Shown here piece by piece: positions 8,087 to 17,500 of a DNA stretch of 26,193 nucleotides. Under the pieces are notes generated by a model that did no database searches, had not been told where the DNA came from, and was given only the letters and a program-made list of their open reading frames with translations. Numbering within the stretch: position 1 is the first letter of the stretch; each line of letters opens with the position of its first letter. The DNA is taken from assembly GCA_002887195.1 (NCBI GenBank), contig PJAB01000464.1:1-26193 (forward strand), read 5' to 3'. The position numbers and the translations under genes were made by a program. This stretch comes from Chrysochromulina parva (Eukaryota; Haptophyta; Prymnesiales; Chrysochromulinaceae).

Positions 8087-9250
8087 TCATCGAGTGGCCA
8101 TATCGAGTGCCATCTCGTCGAGAAGTGCCTCCGATTCCAATTGACAGATCTTTAGTGTCATCATCGCGATCGACTTGTACTCGCCGTGGATTGGGTGCGC
8201 AAACACCCAGACGCGCTTCTCCTTCTTCTCGTACCAGTACTGCCGGGCGGTCCAGTCAGCTGGCACCTTATCTGCCATCGACTTTGGCAGCCGTGCATTG
8301 TGAACTACGCGCCGGCCGAGTCTCTCATCCATCGCGTCTTGGTTGATCTGAGCAGCACTCTTTCGGAGCTTGGGCGGCCGGCCGAACAACGCGTCTTGGA
8401 AGGAGACGGCGACGATGGCCATGCCGTCGGCGGACGCGCGGACCATCGCGTCACCGTTGGCTTCATTGACCGTCTCCTGAGGCAGCAGGGCCCAGCGCAC
8501 GGTGCGCAGGAGCAGGTCGAGATCGCTCATCGCGACGGCGCTGGGCTGCTGCAGCCCGTACCACTGTTGCAGGGCGTGGTAGACAACTTGCTCGCCTGCC
8601 ACCGCCAGCTCGTCGCTCCGCAGCAGCTCATGCAACCACGCCACCGGCAGCGTCGCAAAGCTATCCTGCGCCGACACTTCCGAAAGATGCTTGAGGGCGA
8701 ACAACTTGGCCCGATGGGCGAGGGAGGGTAGAGACAACACGTCGCCCATCCGCCACGTTTCGATGCACGAGGCTGGGCTGAGCCTTGCGATGAGCAGATT
8801 GAGCGTCGCGTTCGTGAGCTCCTGCTCCTGCAGCAGGCGGGCAGCCTGCAGGACCTCGGCGATGTCGGCCTCGGGAACCGACGTGGCATTCTCGTACATG
8901 AATGTGATCACAGCCTCAAAAACGGCGGCGCGCATATCCCGCAGCGTCACGCGGGCTGAGATGCTCTCTTGCATGCCGCTTGCGAAGGCCGCCTTCATGA
9001 AGGGCGATGCAGCAGCGAGCACCACGCGGTGAGCCGCAAACTCTCGGCCCTCAACGACGACGATGCAGTCGGTAACGAGGCCCTCGCGCCACAAGCTGGC
9101 AATGCCCGGGCCACAGGTGCGGGGGCTGTCGACGCCGGAGATGGTCAAGAGGGGCTGCGGGCGTGCCTCGCTGCCGCCATCGCCGCGTGCTCGCTTCATT
9201 GGCCGGTTGCCGAGGTCGCCACTGCTGCTGCTGCTGCTGCCTTCAGCCAT
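8087..9250 (-). CDS. BTB/POZ-BACK domain protein without Kelch repeats
   Basis: 387 residues. The start at 9250 is chosen because its context is GCCACCATGG, an ideal Kozak sequence; the frame is open further upstream, but that sequence is low complexity and runs antisense to the next gene. Residues 1-40 are Ser/Gly-rich with a basic patch (RPMKRARGD) that could be a nuclear signal. A BTB domain spans about 50-155, with TDCIVVVEGREFAAHRVVLA (60-79), SPFMKAAFASGM and FEAVITFMYEN. A BACK domain follows at about 156-262 (NLLIARLSPASCIETWRMGD, then DLDLLLRTVRWALLP). The family typically dimerises and bridges substrates to Cullin-3 ubiquitin ligases. The last ~120 residues (including WTARQYWYEKKEKRVWVFA) are not Kelch and I do not recognise them. 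It diverges from the matrix-protein gene at 9535. Confidence 0.85.
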   Translation of the reverse strand: MAEGSSSSSSGDLGNRPMKRARGDGGSEARPQPLLTISGVDSPRTCGPGIASLWREGLVTDCIVVVEGREFAAHRVVLAAASPFMKAAFASGMQESISARVTLRDMRAAVFEAVITFMYENATSVPEADIAEVLQAARLLQEQELTNATLNLLIARLSPASCIETWRMGDVLSLPSLAHRAKLFALKHLSEVSAQDSFATLPVAWLHELLRSDELAVAGEQVVYHALQQWYGLQQPSAVAMSDLDLLLRTVRWALLPQETVNEANGDAMVRASADGMAIVAVSFQDALFGRPPKLRKSAAQINQDAMDERLGRRVVHNARLPKSMADKVPADWTARQYWYEKKEKRVWVFAHPIHGEYKSIAMMTLKICQLESEALLDEMALDMATR

Positions 9251-9534
9251 GGTGGCCGCGACCGCAGCTGCACTTGCAGCCGCACTCGCAGCCTCACTCG
9301 CAGCCTCTCTCGCCACCGACCGCGAGCGGGTAGCAAGCTGCGACCAGAGAGATGGCGTCGTGAAGGCGCCAAGAATCTGTGCCTTCGAAAAGGGTCGAAC
9401 GAAACTTGATTTTTTCGTTATGCATGCACCTTTGGGCGGCGCGCTCTTTGAAGTGGGGGTGCGCATGCATACTCGCATTTGAGCATCCTGAGGTCCAACG
9501 CTCCTTTGCAAGAACTTTTGCAAGGGGGCAGGAA
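9251..9534. promoter_or_regulatory. shared divergent promoter with inverted ATGCATGC pair
   Basis: 284 bp separate the two divergent starts. ATGCATGC at 9420-9427 and GCATGCAT at 9463-9470 form an exact inverted pair, extended outward as TATGCATGCACC against GGTGCGCATGCATA with a two-base insertion. CATGCA words are RY-type elements in plant promoters. No clear TATA box is visible. The region probably drives both genes; this is inferred from position. Confidence 0.5.
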
Positions 9535-12500
9535 ATGCGACTCGCGTTCCACTCATTGTCCAAACGCCTTTCCTTCCTCGTCCTCCTCTCGCCGGCCTTT
9601 GCGCCCTCTCCACGAAGTCCGCCTCCCAGTCCGCCGCCGAAGCCACCGCCCTCGCCGCCGCCCTCACCTCCTCCCCCCTCACCACCGCCCTCACCCCCGC
9701 CGTTGCCTCCACCTCCATCGCCGCCGCCCTTGCCACCGCCTTCACCACCACCGCCCTCGCCGCCGCCCGAGCCGCCGCCAACGCCGCCGCCAACGCCACC
9801 GCCCGTCAACATATGCGGCGATAACGGCTTCGTGCTCCGCCACAAGCGCTGGGGCACCACCTCGTCACCTCGGGGTCCGATGTTCGTGCACCCGACCGGA
9901 TTGAATAACGCGCCCCTCATCTTCAACGTGGGCGCCGGCCAGACGACCTCCCAGTTCAACACACTCGCGCTCGTCGCCGAGCCGCTGGCTGACGTGCCCC
10001 CTACCGTGCCGCCGTCCTGCAACGTGCAGGAGGCCATCCTAACCGCCGACCCCGCCGACCCGACGTTCAACGTGAGCGTGACGTGCGCGAGCAACGCCGA
10101 GTGCCAGGGCGCCCGCACGTGCGTCAACACAGGCGGCATCTTCCGATGCACCGGCCACGCAAGCGCCGCCTGCTGCTCTCACGTGAACACGGGCGCCTGC
10201 CTCAGCACCGACCCGTACTGCTCCGTCTGCATGCCCTCGCTCGCGATCGGTGGAGGCGATGGACACACCTTCCGGCTGCGCTCTAAGCTCTACCCGACCA
10301 TGTACGTCGTCGCCAGCCCCTCTGCGGGCGGCGTCGTCGCGGGCGTGCAGCTCGTCTTCTCCGACGACCCAGCTCTCACTGGCGCCGGCGATGGCGCCAG
10401 CGCCGTCGGTGCGTGGACGATGATCGAGAAGCCCGACTTCTTCTTCAACCTCGCCCCGTCTAACCAGTATGTGCCGGACGGCTCCTTCCTGCTCCGCCCC
10501 ACGACAGCCCCCCTGATCGTCCAACCGCAGTACGGCGGTAACGCGTCCTACCCTATCATTCCTGGCGAGCGCCTCGTCCTCCGAGCAGAGCCGAGGCTCG
10601 CAAACGTGAACGCTCGACCGAGCGTCTTCTTGCCCGCAGAGCACGATGACTGGGGGTTGCTCATGATGAACGAGGCAGGCGAGACTTGCTTCCCAGGCAA
10701 TCTCGCTCGCTTCATGCCGCCGCCTGCGCCACCCACGCCGCCCTCGCCGCCGCCGCTGCCACCGCCACCGAGCCCGCCGCCGCCCTCGCCACCGCCGAGC
10801 CCGCCGCCGCCGAGCCCGCCGCCGAGCCCGCCGCCGAGCCCACCGCCGCCCTCGCCGCCTCCCTCGCCGCCTCCCTCGCCGCCTCCCTCGCCGCCGCCTC
10901 TCTCTGCGTGTGGTGACGGCGGTATCGCACTACGCCACTTGCGATCAGCAGCGGGCTCGGCGATGGGAGGCACTGGCGGCAAATACGTTCACCCACTATT
11001 CGGAATGCCCGGCGGTTCAGTCCTCCCAGAGGCTCCCCTCGTCTTCGCGGAGGGGCGCACGCACTGGAACGTGATCGCCTTCGACGTGGTGCAGTACCCA
11101 GACCCGACTGACTTCACCTTGTTCAAGCTGCGCCACCACCACTCCGAAGATCGCTGGGTGGTTCCCATGGGGGGAGTCAGGCCATGGGGCCTCTCAGACA
11201 ACACGATGCTCATCTTCGGCGACGAGGACGAGCCCTTTTACCGCATCGGCTTCGATTTGATCCTCAGCCCTTACGAGGCCCCGTACAACAACCAGGGTGC
11301 CGTCGCTACTGGGACCTCGTTCATCCTGAAGCACCACACGTACAATTGCTACGTGGGGCCCAAGAGCGGCGGCGCCAACCCAATTGCCGAGCGCGATCCG
11401 CTCGTTTGGTACAACCTGGGGCCGCCTCAAGGCCTGACTGCCGATCAATACTACAACTACGCCTTCGTGATGGAGAACCAAGCGGGTCAGACGTGCTTAC
11501 CGGCTGGGCTCGGCCGTTTCATGCCGCCGCCGGACCCGCCCTCGTCGCCGCCGCTTCCACCCAGCCCGAGCCCACCGCCGCCCAGCCCGCCGCCGCCTAG
11601 CCCGCCGCCGTTCCCGCCGCCGCCTTCGCCGCCACCGCCGAGCCCGCCGCCGAGCCCGCCGCCGCCGAGCCCACCGCCGCCGAGTCCGCCGCCGAGTCCG
11701 CCGCCACCCTCGCCGCCGCCGAAGCCACCGCCGCCCTCGCCGCCGCCCTCGCCGCCGCCGCCGTCTCCGCCCCCTAACCCTCCACCGCCCTCACCTCCTC
11801 CGCCCTCGCCACCGCCACCCTCGCCACCGCCGAGGCCGCCGCCGCCGAGCCCACCACCCCCATCGCCGCCGCCTTCGCCGCCGCCTCCCTCTCCACCGCC
11901 GCCCTCTCCGCCGCCCTCGCCGCCACCTCCGTCGCCGCCTCCCTCGCCGCCGCCCTCGCCGCCTCCCTCGCCGCCGCCGCTCGTCGGCTGCGGCACCACG
12001 TTCGTGATGCGCCACCGCCGTAACGCCGACTACTTCCTCGTGCCTGACTGGGACGATCGGCGACGCAACCCGCTCGCCCTGCCACCACTCGCTACCTCCC
12101 CCACACGCATGCTCGACTACACCAAGCTCGTCTGGCGCCATGCGCCGCCCTCGGCGTACACGCTCCGACTGCCCCTGCACCTCGCGCACCTCGAGAACCA
12201 GTGGGGAATCTTCTTCGACGAGATCGCACTCACGCTCGACGTGGCGCACTCATCCCAGCTTCACACCCTCGGCCACTCCATCCGACTCCGCGACGCGCGC
12301 TACCCCTCCATGTACGTCGTCAACTCCGGCGGCTCGCAGGACAATCGAGGGTACGACCCGTACGACTCCACGGTGCAAGAGGGCAGCTACCTCGTCCTCT
12401 ATGAGCGTGAAGCCTCCGAGTTCCAGCCCGCGGGCGAGACGGTCGGCTTCGATTACGAGCACATTGGCTTTCGCCTCGTCTTCGATCCGTTTGAGGACGA

Positions 12501-14088
12501 TGCCCGTGGATCGGCCTTCATCCTGCAGCACTACACGCGCACCGACCTGATCGTCGCGCCCGCGCCCGCGCAAGCGCTTGAGCTGACGCGGTACACGGAG
12601 CCTTGGCGCATCGGTGCTCTGGCGAGCGTGCGCGCCACAGAGCCCTTTGACCGCTCGGGCGTGCCGCCGATCGGCGACGGCTACGTGATGCGCTACCAGC
12701 ACGCTCCTAATGGCGACATCCATCAATTGACGAGGCAAGACTTCCTTGACTATGGCGTGATCATGCTCGACCGGAACGGCGAGGTGTGCCTACCGGATGG
12801 TACTGGCCGTTTTGTGCCGCCTCCCTCGCCGCCGAGGCCGCCCTCGCCACCGCCGAAGCCGCCGCCGCCGAGCCCACCGCCCCCATCGCCGCCACCCTCG
12901 CCGCCGCCACCCTCGCCCCCGCCCTCGCCGCCGCCCTCACCGCCGCCGCCCTCGCCTCCACCCTTGCCGCCGCCAGCGCCGCCGCCAGCGCCGCCGCCTG
13001 TGGTCGAGTGCGGCCTCGATGGGTTCGTGGTGCGCTCGCTGCAGTGGGCGACCATGTACGTGCAGCCTCTCGTTTACAAGGCGGGCACGACGCCACCCGT
13101 GCCGATGCTCACCCCTCTCGTGTTCTGGACGGGCGCGGCGCACTTCGAGTCGCTTGCCTTCGACGCCCTCATTAATGCCTCCTCGGTCGACCCCATCGTC
13201 ATCCTGTCGCATCGAGCGTCCGGAACGGACATGTCGGGGCGACCGACACGTGTCCTGGCACCCGCACACCAAGCGGCAGTCCCCTCACCCACCACCATCC
13301 CGGCTGGTACGCACGTCGAGCTGCATGATTTCTATGGAGGGCAGATGGACGCCACTCCTTCCGCGTACACCCCCTTTGAGCGCATCGGCCTTCGCGTAGT
13401 GTGGCCCCCCCTGGATTCCATCGAGAACGATCCGATCAATCGGCGGCCCTTGCGTGGCGGCTTCTTCCTCCAGCATCCACTCTCGACATCGCTCTACCTA
13501 GGCCCTGAGCTCGGCGGCGTACGCAGGGGCGGTGGCGGCGCGACGGCGATCCACAACGGCGACTACGTCGTGCTGCGCGAGGTGAGCGCGCCGCTCACGC
13601 GCTCCCACCTGCATGACCTCGGCTGGGTCTTCGTGTCGAGTTTGGGTGAGCCTTGCCTACCGGTCGAACTGCTCTCGCCTGTGGGCTGTGCTGGGCAGGG
13701 GTGCGGATACATTCTGCCGCCCCTCGCGCCTCCTCCTCCACCGAGCCCTATGCCGCCACCATCTCCGCCGCCGCCCTCGCCCTCGCCGCCGCCGCCCTCG
13801 CCGCCGCCGCCGCCACCACGTCCGCCGCCGCCGCCACCGTCTCCGCCCCCGCCGTCGCCCCGACCCGGAGTGCCGCCGCCGCCGCCGCCCACGCCGCCCC
13901 CCTCACCGCCGCCCTCGCCACCCTCGCCGCCTCCGCCGCCATCGCCACCGTCGGCACCACCACTGCCGTTGCCGCCCTCGCCCCCCCCGCCACCTCCTAG
14001 TCCCAAGCCTCCACCCGTCTTACGCCGTCGGCTGCTCGATTCGTTTCGGCGCTCCTCTTCCGCAAAGAAGGAACATGCCGCTTCATGA
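9535..14088 (+). CDS. giant secreted Ser-Pro-rich matrix glycoprotein with four trefoil-like modules
   Basis: 1517 residues, single exon. The start at 9535 gives a classical signal peptide (MRLAFHSLSKRLSFLVLLSP, cleavage near AFA-PS at 23). Five Pro-rich spacers of SPPP/SPPPP repeats, the type hydroxylated and glycosylated in algal wall glycoproteins, alternate with four globular modules bounded by Cys: about 94-385, 459-654, 819-1085 and 1159-1374. Each module opens with a Cys (CG...) and closes with C(L/F)P, usually GRF(M/V)PPP, suggesting a disulfide clamp. Within each module a motif like F-x-L-R-H ... Y-V-x-P ... L-V-F ... F recurs about three times. Module 1 has a 10-Cys insertion (about 162-231). 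The C-terminus is basic (VLRRRLLDSFRRSSSAKK), with no membrane anchor. It is unlike the pherophorin domain as I know it. Probable role: extracellular matrix or scale/wall component. Confidence 0.85.
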   Translation: MRLAFHSLSKRLSFLVLLSPAFAPSPRSPPPSPPPKPPPSPPPSPPPPSPPPSPPPLPPPPSPPPLPPPSPPPPSPPPEPPPTPPPTPPPVNICGDNGFVLRHKRWGTTSSPRGPMFVHPTGLNNAPLIFNVGAGQTTSQFNTLALVAEPLADVPPTVPPSCNVQEAILTADPADPTFNVSVTCASNAECQGARTCVNTGGIFRCTGHASAACCSHVNTGACLSTDPYCSVCMPSLAIGGGDGHTFRLRSKLYPTMYVVASPSAGGVVAGVQLVFSDDPALTGAGDGASAVGAWTMIEKPDFFFNLAPSNQYVPDGSFLLRPTTAPLIVQPQYGGNASYPIIPGERLVLRAEPRLANVNARPSVFLPAEHDDWGLLMMNEAGETCFPGNLARFMPPPAPPTPPSPPPLPPPPSPPPPSPPPSPPPPSPPPSPPPSPPPPSPPPSPPPSPPPSPPPLSACGDGGIALRHLRSAAGSAMGGTGGKYVHPLFGMPGGSVLPEAPLVFAEGRTHWNVIAFDVVQYPDPTDFTLFKLRHHHSEDRWVVPMGGVRPWGLSDNTMLIFGDEDEPFYRIGFDLILSPYEAPYNNQGAVATGTSFILKHHTYNCYVGPKSGGANPIAERDPLVWYNLGPPQGLTADQYYNYAFVMENQAGQTCLPAGLGRFMPPPDPPSSPPLPPSPSPPPPSPPPPSPPPFPPPPSPPPPSPPPSPPPPSPPPPSPPPSPPPPSPPPKPPPPSPPPSPPPPSPPPNPPPPSPPPPSPPPPSPPPRPPPPSPPPPSPPPSPPPPSPPPPSPPPSPPPPSPPPSPPPSPPPSPPPLVGCGTTFVMRHRRNADYFLVPDWDDRRRNPLALPPLATSPTRMLDYTKLVWRHAPPSAYTLRLPLHLAHLENQWGIFFDEIALTLDVAHSSQLHTLGHSIRLRDARYPSMYVVNSGGSQDNRGYDPYDSTVQEGSYLVLYEREASEFQPAGETVGFDYEHIGFRLVFDPFEDDARGSAFILQHYTRTDLIVAPAPAQALELTRYTEPWRIGALASVRATEPFDRSGVPPIGDGYVMRYQHAPNGDIHQLTRQDFLDYGVIMLDRNGEVCLPDGTGRFVPPPSPPRPPSPPPKPPPPSPPPPSPPPSPPPPSPPPSPPPSPPPPSPPPLPPPAPPPAPPPVVECGLDGFVVRSLQWATMYVQPLVYKAGTTPPVPMLTPLVFWTGAAHFESLAFDALINASSVDPIVILSHRASGTDMSGRPTRVLAPAHQAAVPSPTTIPAGTHVELHDFYGGQMDATPSAYTPFERIGLRVVWPPLDSIENDPINRRPLRGGFFLQHPLSTSLYLGPELGGVRRGGGGATAIHNGDYVVLREVSAPLTRSHLHDLGWVFVSSLGEPCLPVELLSPVGCAGQGCGYILPPLAPPPPPSPMPPPSPPPPSPSPPPPSPPPPPPRPPPPPPSPPPPSPRPGVPPPPPPTPPPSPPPSPPSPPPPPSPPSAPPLPLPPSPPPPPPSPKPPPVLRRRLLDSFRRSSSAKKEHAAS
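9601..9807 (+). repeat. Pro-rich spacer 1 (SPPP repeats)
   Basis: Imperfect CCGCCG/TCGCCG trinucleotide repeats encode Ser-Pro(2-4) units between signal peptide and module 1. The opposite strand reads as Gly-rich open frames that are artefacts. Confidence 0.9.
10018..10236 (+). other. Cys-rich insertion inside module 1
   Basis: About 70 residues (162-234 of the protein) with ten cysteines, including TCASNAECQGARTC, ACC and SVC, interrupt module 1 between its first and second motif copies. The other three modules lack it. The spacing has some likeness to small disulfide-rich domains (EGF- or WAP-like), but I cannot assign it to a family. Confidence 0.6.
10717..10899 (+). repeat. Pro-rich spacer 2
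   Basis: About 60 residues of SPPP/SPPPP between modules 1 and 2, ending in a triplicated CCTCCCTCGCCG unit at about 10857-10890. Confidence 0.9.
11524..11979 (+). repeat. Pro-rich spacer 3, the longest
   Basis: About 150 residues between modules 2 and 3, mainly SPPPP/SPPP with occasional Phe, Lys, Asn and Arg replacing Ser (FPPPP, KPPPP, NPPPP, RPPPP). Longest spacer, likely an extended polyproline-II rod and prone to length change. Confidence 0.9.
12817..13002 (+). repeat. Pro-rich spacer 4
   Basis: About 60 residues of SPPP/SPPPP between modules 3 and 4, ending in APPPAPPP. Confidence 0.9.
13714..14016 (+). repeat. Pro-rich spacer 5
   Basis: About 100 residues of proline-dominated sequence after module 4, less regular than the other spacers, with longer runs of Pro and substitutions by Arg, Thr, Ala and Leu. 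It precedes the basic C-terminal tail. Confidence 0.85.
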
Positions 14089-14577
14089 TGCTTTCATGGG
14101 GGCACGCACCGGCGCGGACGTGACGCTTTATAGTGACGCTTAACGTGACGCGTGCTGCGACACGTGCGAGCGCGTGCATGGCGTGGACTGTTGTGTGAGC
14201 TCTCCCGAGCATTGCTCCCGAGGCAACCGCGTGGAGCCTCACCGTGTAGTGGGCTCTGACTGATGCTCCCCAAAGCACACCGCGTGCGTGCGTGCGTGTA
14301 CGGGTAGAAGTCGAGTCCACAGTACGCAATTGAAATGGCGAAGGAGCAAGGATGTCCATGATGGGCGCGGAGCTGAAGTGGACAAGTGGTAGGAAGCGCT
14401 TAACAGTCACGTTCGGTTGAACGGAAGCGAACGAGAACTTCCTGACTTACTTCCCTTAAACGTGTGATTCATAGCAAAGAACTCAGCAAAGAACGAAGTC
14501 TGACAGTGATATGTGACACATACGGTATAGGCATGGACACTGCGCACTGTAAGCTGTATTCTTCCACCCACCAGAGC
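14089..14577. other. convergent gap, 489 bp, with GTGACGC repeats
   Basis: Between the stops of the matrix-protein gene (+) and the orphan gene (-). GTGACGC occurs at 14120-14126, 14133-14139 and 14145-14151, starting about 30 nt after the matrix-protein stop. A GTGC microsatellite-like stretch lies at about 14284-14297. No gene or RNA recognised. Confidence 0.4.
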
Positions 14578-17500
14578 TCACATAAAGAGCACCGGGCCCT
14601 GTGGCGTGGCGGCCATGCCGTACGAGGCCAGGTTAAGTTGGACGAGCGGGGCAACCTCCTTGCAGCCGTGGAACATGCAGAAGCCCATCAGCCCGCGCAG
14701 GAGATATTGGTTGCGTGGGTTGCGGGCCGCCGTAGGATCGGCTGCAGCCTCGTCGTCGGTAGCTTCCCAGCCCAGAAAGTGACGCTGCCCCGCGCAGCGC
14801 TCGGCCGCACGCACGCCCAACGGCCACCCGGCGGTCCATTCGACGAAGGCATTGGTGAGCGCTGCCGAGCGGCCCAGGTGCGGCCCGAGCGTGCACAGCG
14901 TCGCAAACCAATTGTACGCGGCCTCGACGCAGCCGAGAGGCTGTCCAGCGTCGGTGCGCGTGCACGCGACGTCCGAGAGCTGCCCCTGCGTGAGATCAAA
15001 GGTCGCAGCATGCTGCGGCGAGCTCCCAAAGTTGTACGCGTTCCCCTTGAGCCCACTGTGGTCGTGGCCAGAGTGTGCATGCGGCGGCGGCGGCGGCAAG
15101 AAGGCGGCGGCCGACGCCGAGGCGGCGTGCGCAGCAGCATGTGCGTCGATCGCGCTTTGGATGGGCGTCGAGATGGGCGGGGTGCTGTCTGACGATTCGG
15201 TCTGCTGGATGCCCGCGACGACGAAGCCGTCGGACGCGAGCGATTGGGAGACGACCCGGCGCAAGTCGTCAGTGGAAGCGGGGTCGAGGTCGAGCCCGAG
15301 CACCATCTGCGCTGAGAGAGGGGCGCTCGCGCCTAAAAAGGCATCCGCGGACGCATGCGCATGCAATCGGAGCTCGAGCCCGAGCATGCACGCCCATGCA
15401 TGCAGCGAGGCCACCTGACGCTCCCGGACCCACGCCCACAGCTTCGTATCATACTCGGTGGCGAGCGGGCTGATCGCGTGGCGCGCTGCCAGGAGCGCTT
15501 CGGACGCGGCGCCGCGCGTCACCACACCGGCCTGCACCGCGCTCGCCAGCTCGCCCAGCCGAGAGGCATTCGCGCCAGGCTCTGCGATGCTGTACTCGGC
15601 CGCCAGGCGCTCGATGGCGGGGTGGTGCAGGGGTGTGAGCGCTGTCCTGAGTAACCCACGTAGCCGCCCGAGCGCCTCGTCAGCCGCCGCTTGAGCCTCG
15701 CGCGCCACCGCGCCCTCCGCGCCGCCCTCCGCGCCGCCCGTAGCCTCAGCCTTGGCCTCTCGGGCCTGTTCGACGGCCTTCGCAGCGATCGCAGCGAGGC
15801 GCTCGTACTCATGCAGCTGCGCGGCCGCGTCGGCAAGGCGCTGCTGGCCGCGCTCAAGGGTGAGCAGCACGAGGTCGCGCACAGGCTCGTGCTCCGCGTC
15901 CACAAACTCATGGGGAGACACCTTGGAGGCATGCGGACGGGCCGCATCATTGACCTGCTGCTCCCACGCCTTCCAGACCGCCGCAAAGTCGATGGCGTGC
16001 GGCAGCCCGCTCGCGGCGCCGTCCGGCGCCGGGTGTAACGAGGCCGTTTTGAGCCACGCGTCGTACTCCTTATCCACAAGATGGTACTCGATCTTGACGA
16101 AGCCGAGGTCTGCGAGCGCCGCGAGCGCCGGAACGGCGCCATACATGTTGCCCGAGGCGAACTCGACCACGCGCAACGTCTGAGCGCGCCCAGCGAACCG
16201 ACGCGCGAGAACGCTGAAGAGCGCCTCGAGGGCATGACGCGAATTGAATGGCGAGGCATGGCCTACCTCCACTTTGAAGTCGCGGTGCAGCAGCGCGTAG
16301 GGTCGATGGGCGGCGAGGATGCGAGTGTAGGCGCAGAGCAGCGCGGCACACTCGACGTTGAAGACGAAGGGCTGTGAATAGAGCTTCTCCCGCCCTTCAG
16401 CGGGTGCGCGGAAGGTGGCGGTGCTGTTGAGCGCCACCGATTCATGATGAAGGCTCAGCTCGACACGGCGCGAGAGGCGCTCGCGGCACGCGTCAGCCTC
16501 GGCGGGGGTGCGAGTGCCTGCACGGCAGTGCGCGCCTAGGATGGCGTACGGGTGCGTGTCGGGGAGCTCTCGCATCGCCTTGAGCAGCAGAAGCTTACGC
16601 ACCGGGTCGGCATCGGTGCCCAACTCGACTGCATCTGGTGGAAGGTCCAAGTTGACTTCACCTGCATGCACCGCCGCGGTCACGTCCCCCCAGTGCCGAC
16701 GGAGCCCCGCAAGCGCCGCGAGCACGCCTGGGTGCTCCCTGTGCCGCGCGGCGCACGTGGCATCGACGCTTAGGTGGGGCGCGGGGCGTGTGACGACCGG
16801 GGCGGACGCGGCCGTGAGCGCGGCCGTGAGCGCGGCTGTCAGTGCGTCCGCCGTGACGCTGGCGGTGAGCGGCGACAGCTCAGCTCGAGGCACAAACCCC
16901 CGGCTCGGAGTCCATACCCCAGCCCCCGGCCCGATCCCCAATCCCACCTCCCGAGCCTCCAACGCCATCACTCCCCCCGCCGCACCTCCAGCCGCCCCCG
17001 CCTCCACTCGCCTCTCCCCCGCCACCGCCCCCCTCGCCGCACCCCCCGCCGCCGCACCCCCCGCCGCCGCCCCAGAAGCCCTCGCCTCCACTCCGCTCGC
17101 CTCCACTCGCTTCTCCACCGTGCCCGCGCCCTGTGCGACGCGCCCCGGCGTAACCGCCTGCACGAGCCGCAGCACCACGAGAACGCGCGCGCGGGGAAAG
17201 GTGCGCGAGTCGCGCAGCGGCGTCACGGCGAGCGGCTCAGGAGCGCTCTGGTTGCCACGCGGCTGCCACGCAGGGAGAGAGCTGACGCAGCTTGCTGGCG
17301 CACTCACAAGGTGCTGCGCTGCCGCCTCGAGCTCCGCTCCTTGCTCGATGCCGGCCACTGCCCCCTTGCCCAGCGCCCAGGACGGCGGTACCGGTAGCTC
17401 GCACAAGGCCACCGTGAAGCCAAAGTGGTTGGCCACGCGCCAGGCGGGCGGCGAGCGCCCCGGCGGCGGCGGCGGCGGCGGCGGCGGCAGCGGCGAGGTG

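Noticed and set aside
7230..8144. 304-residue plus frame as a gene
   Set aside because: Composition is Arg/Thr/Pro/His-rich and changes with local base composition; no ATG downstream of the TATA box in good context and no motif.
8087..9250. Kelch propeller in the BTB-BACK protein
   Set aside because: The ~120 residues after BACK lack Gly-Gly/Tyr/Trp Kelch signatures and are too short for a propeller.
9251..9799. 183-residue N-terminal extension of the BTB-BACK frame
   Set aside because: Ala/Arg-rich antisense of the matrix-protein signal and spacer; the ATG at 9250 has an ideal Kozak context at the start of the domain protein.
9294..13055. Gly-rich minus-strand frames (GGGEGGG) that look like glycine-rich proteins
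   Set aside because: They are exact complements of the SPPPP-coding repeats; the plus frame has a signal peptide and continuous modules.
9811..13713. Pherophorin domain assignment for the matrix protein
   Set aside because: The SPPPP spacers are similar, but I could not see the pherophorin Cys pattern; the modules have only terminal Cys pairs and a different repeated motif.
9601..14016. CRISPR-like or satellite interpretation of the regular repeats
   Set aside because: They are codon-periodic SPPPP spacers in a continuous reading frame with no unique equal-length spacers.
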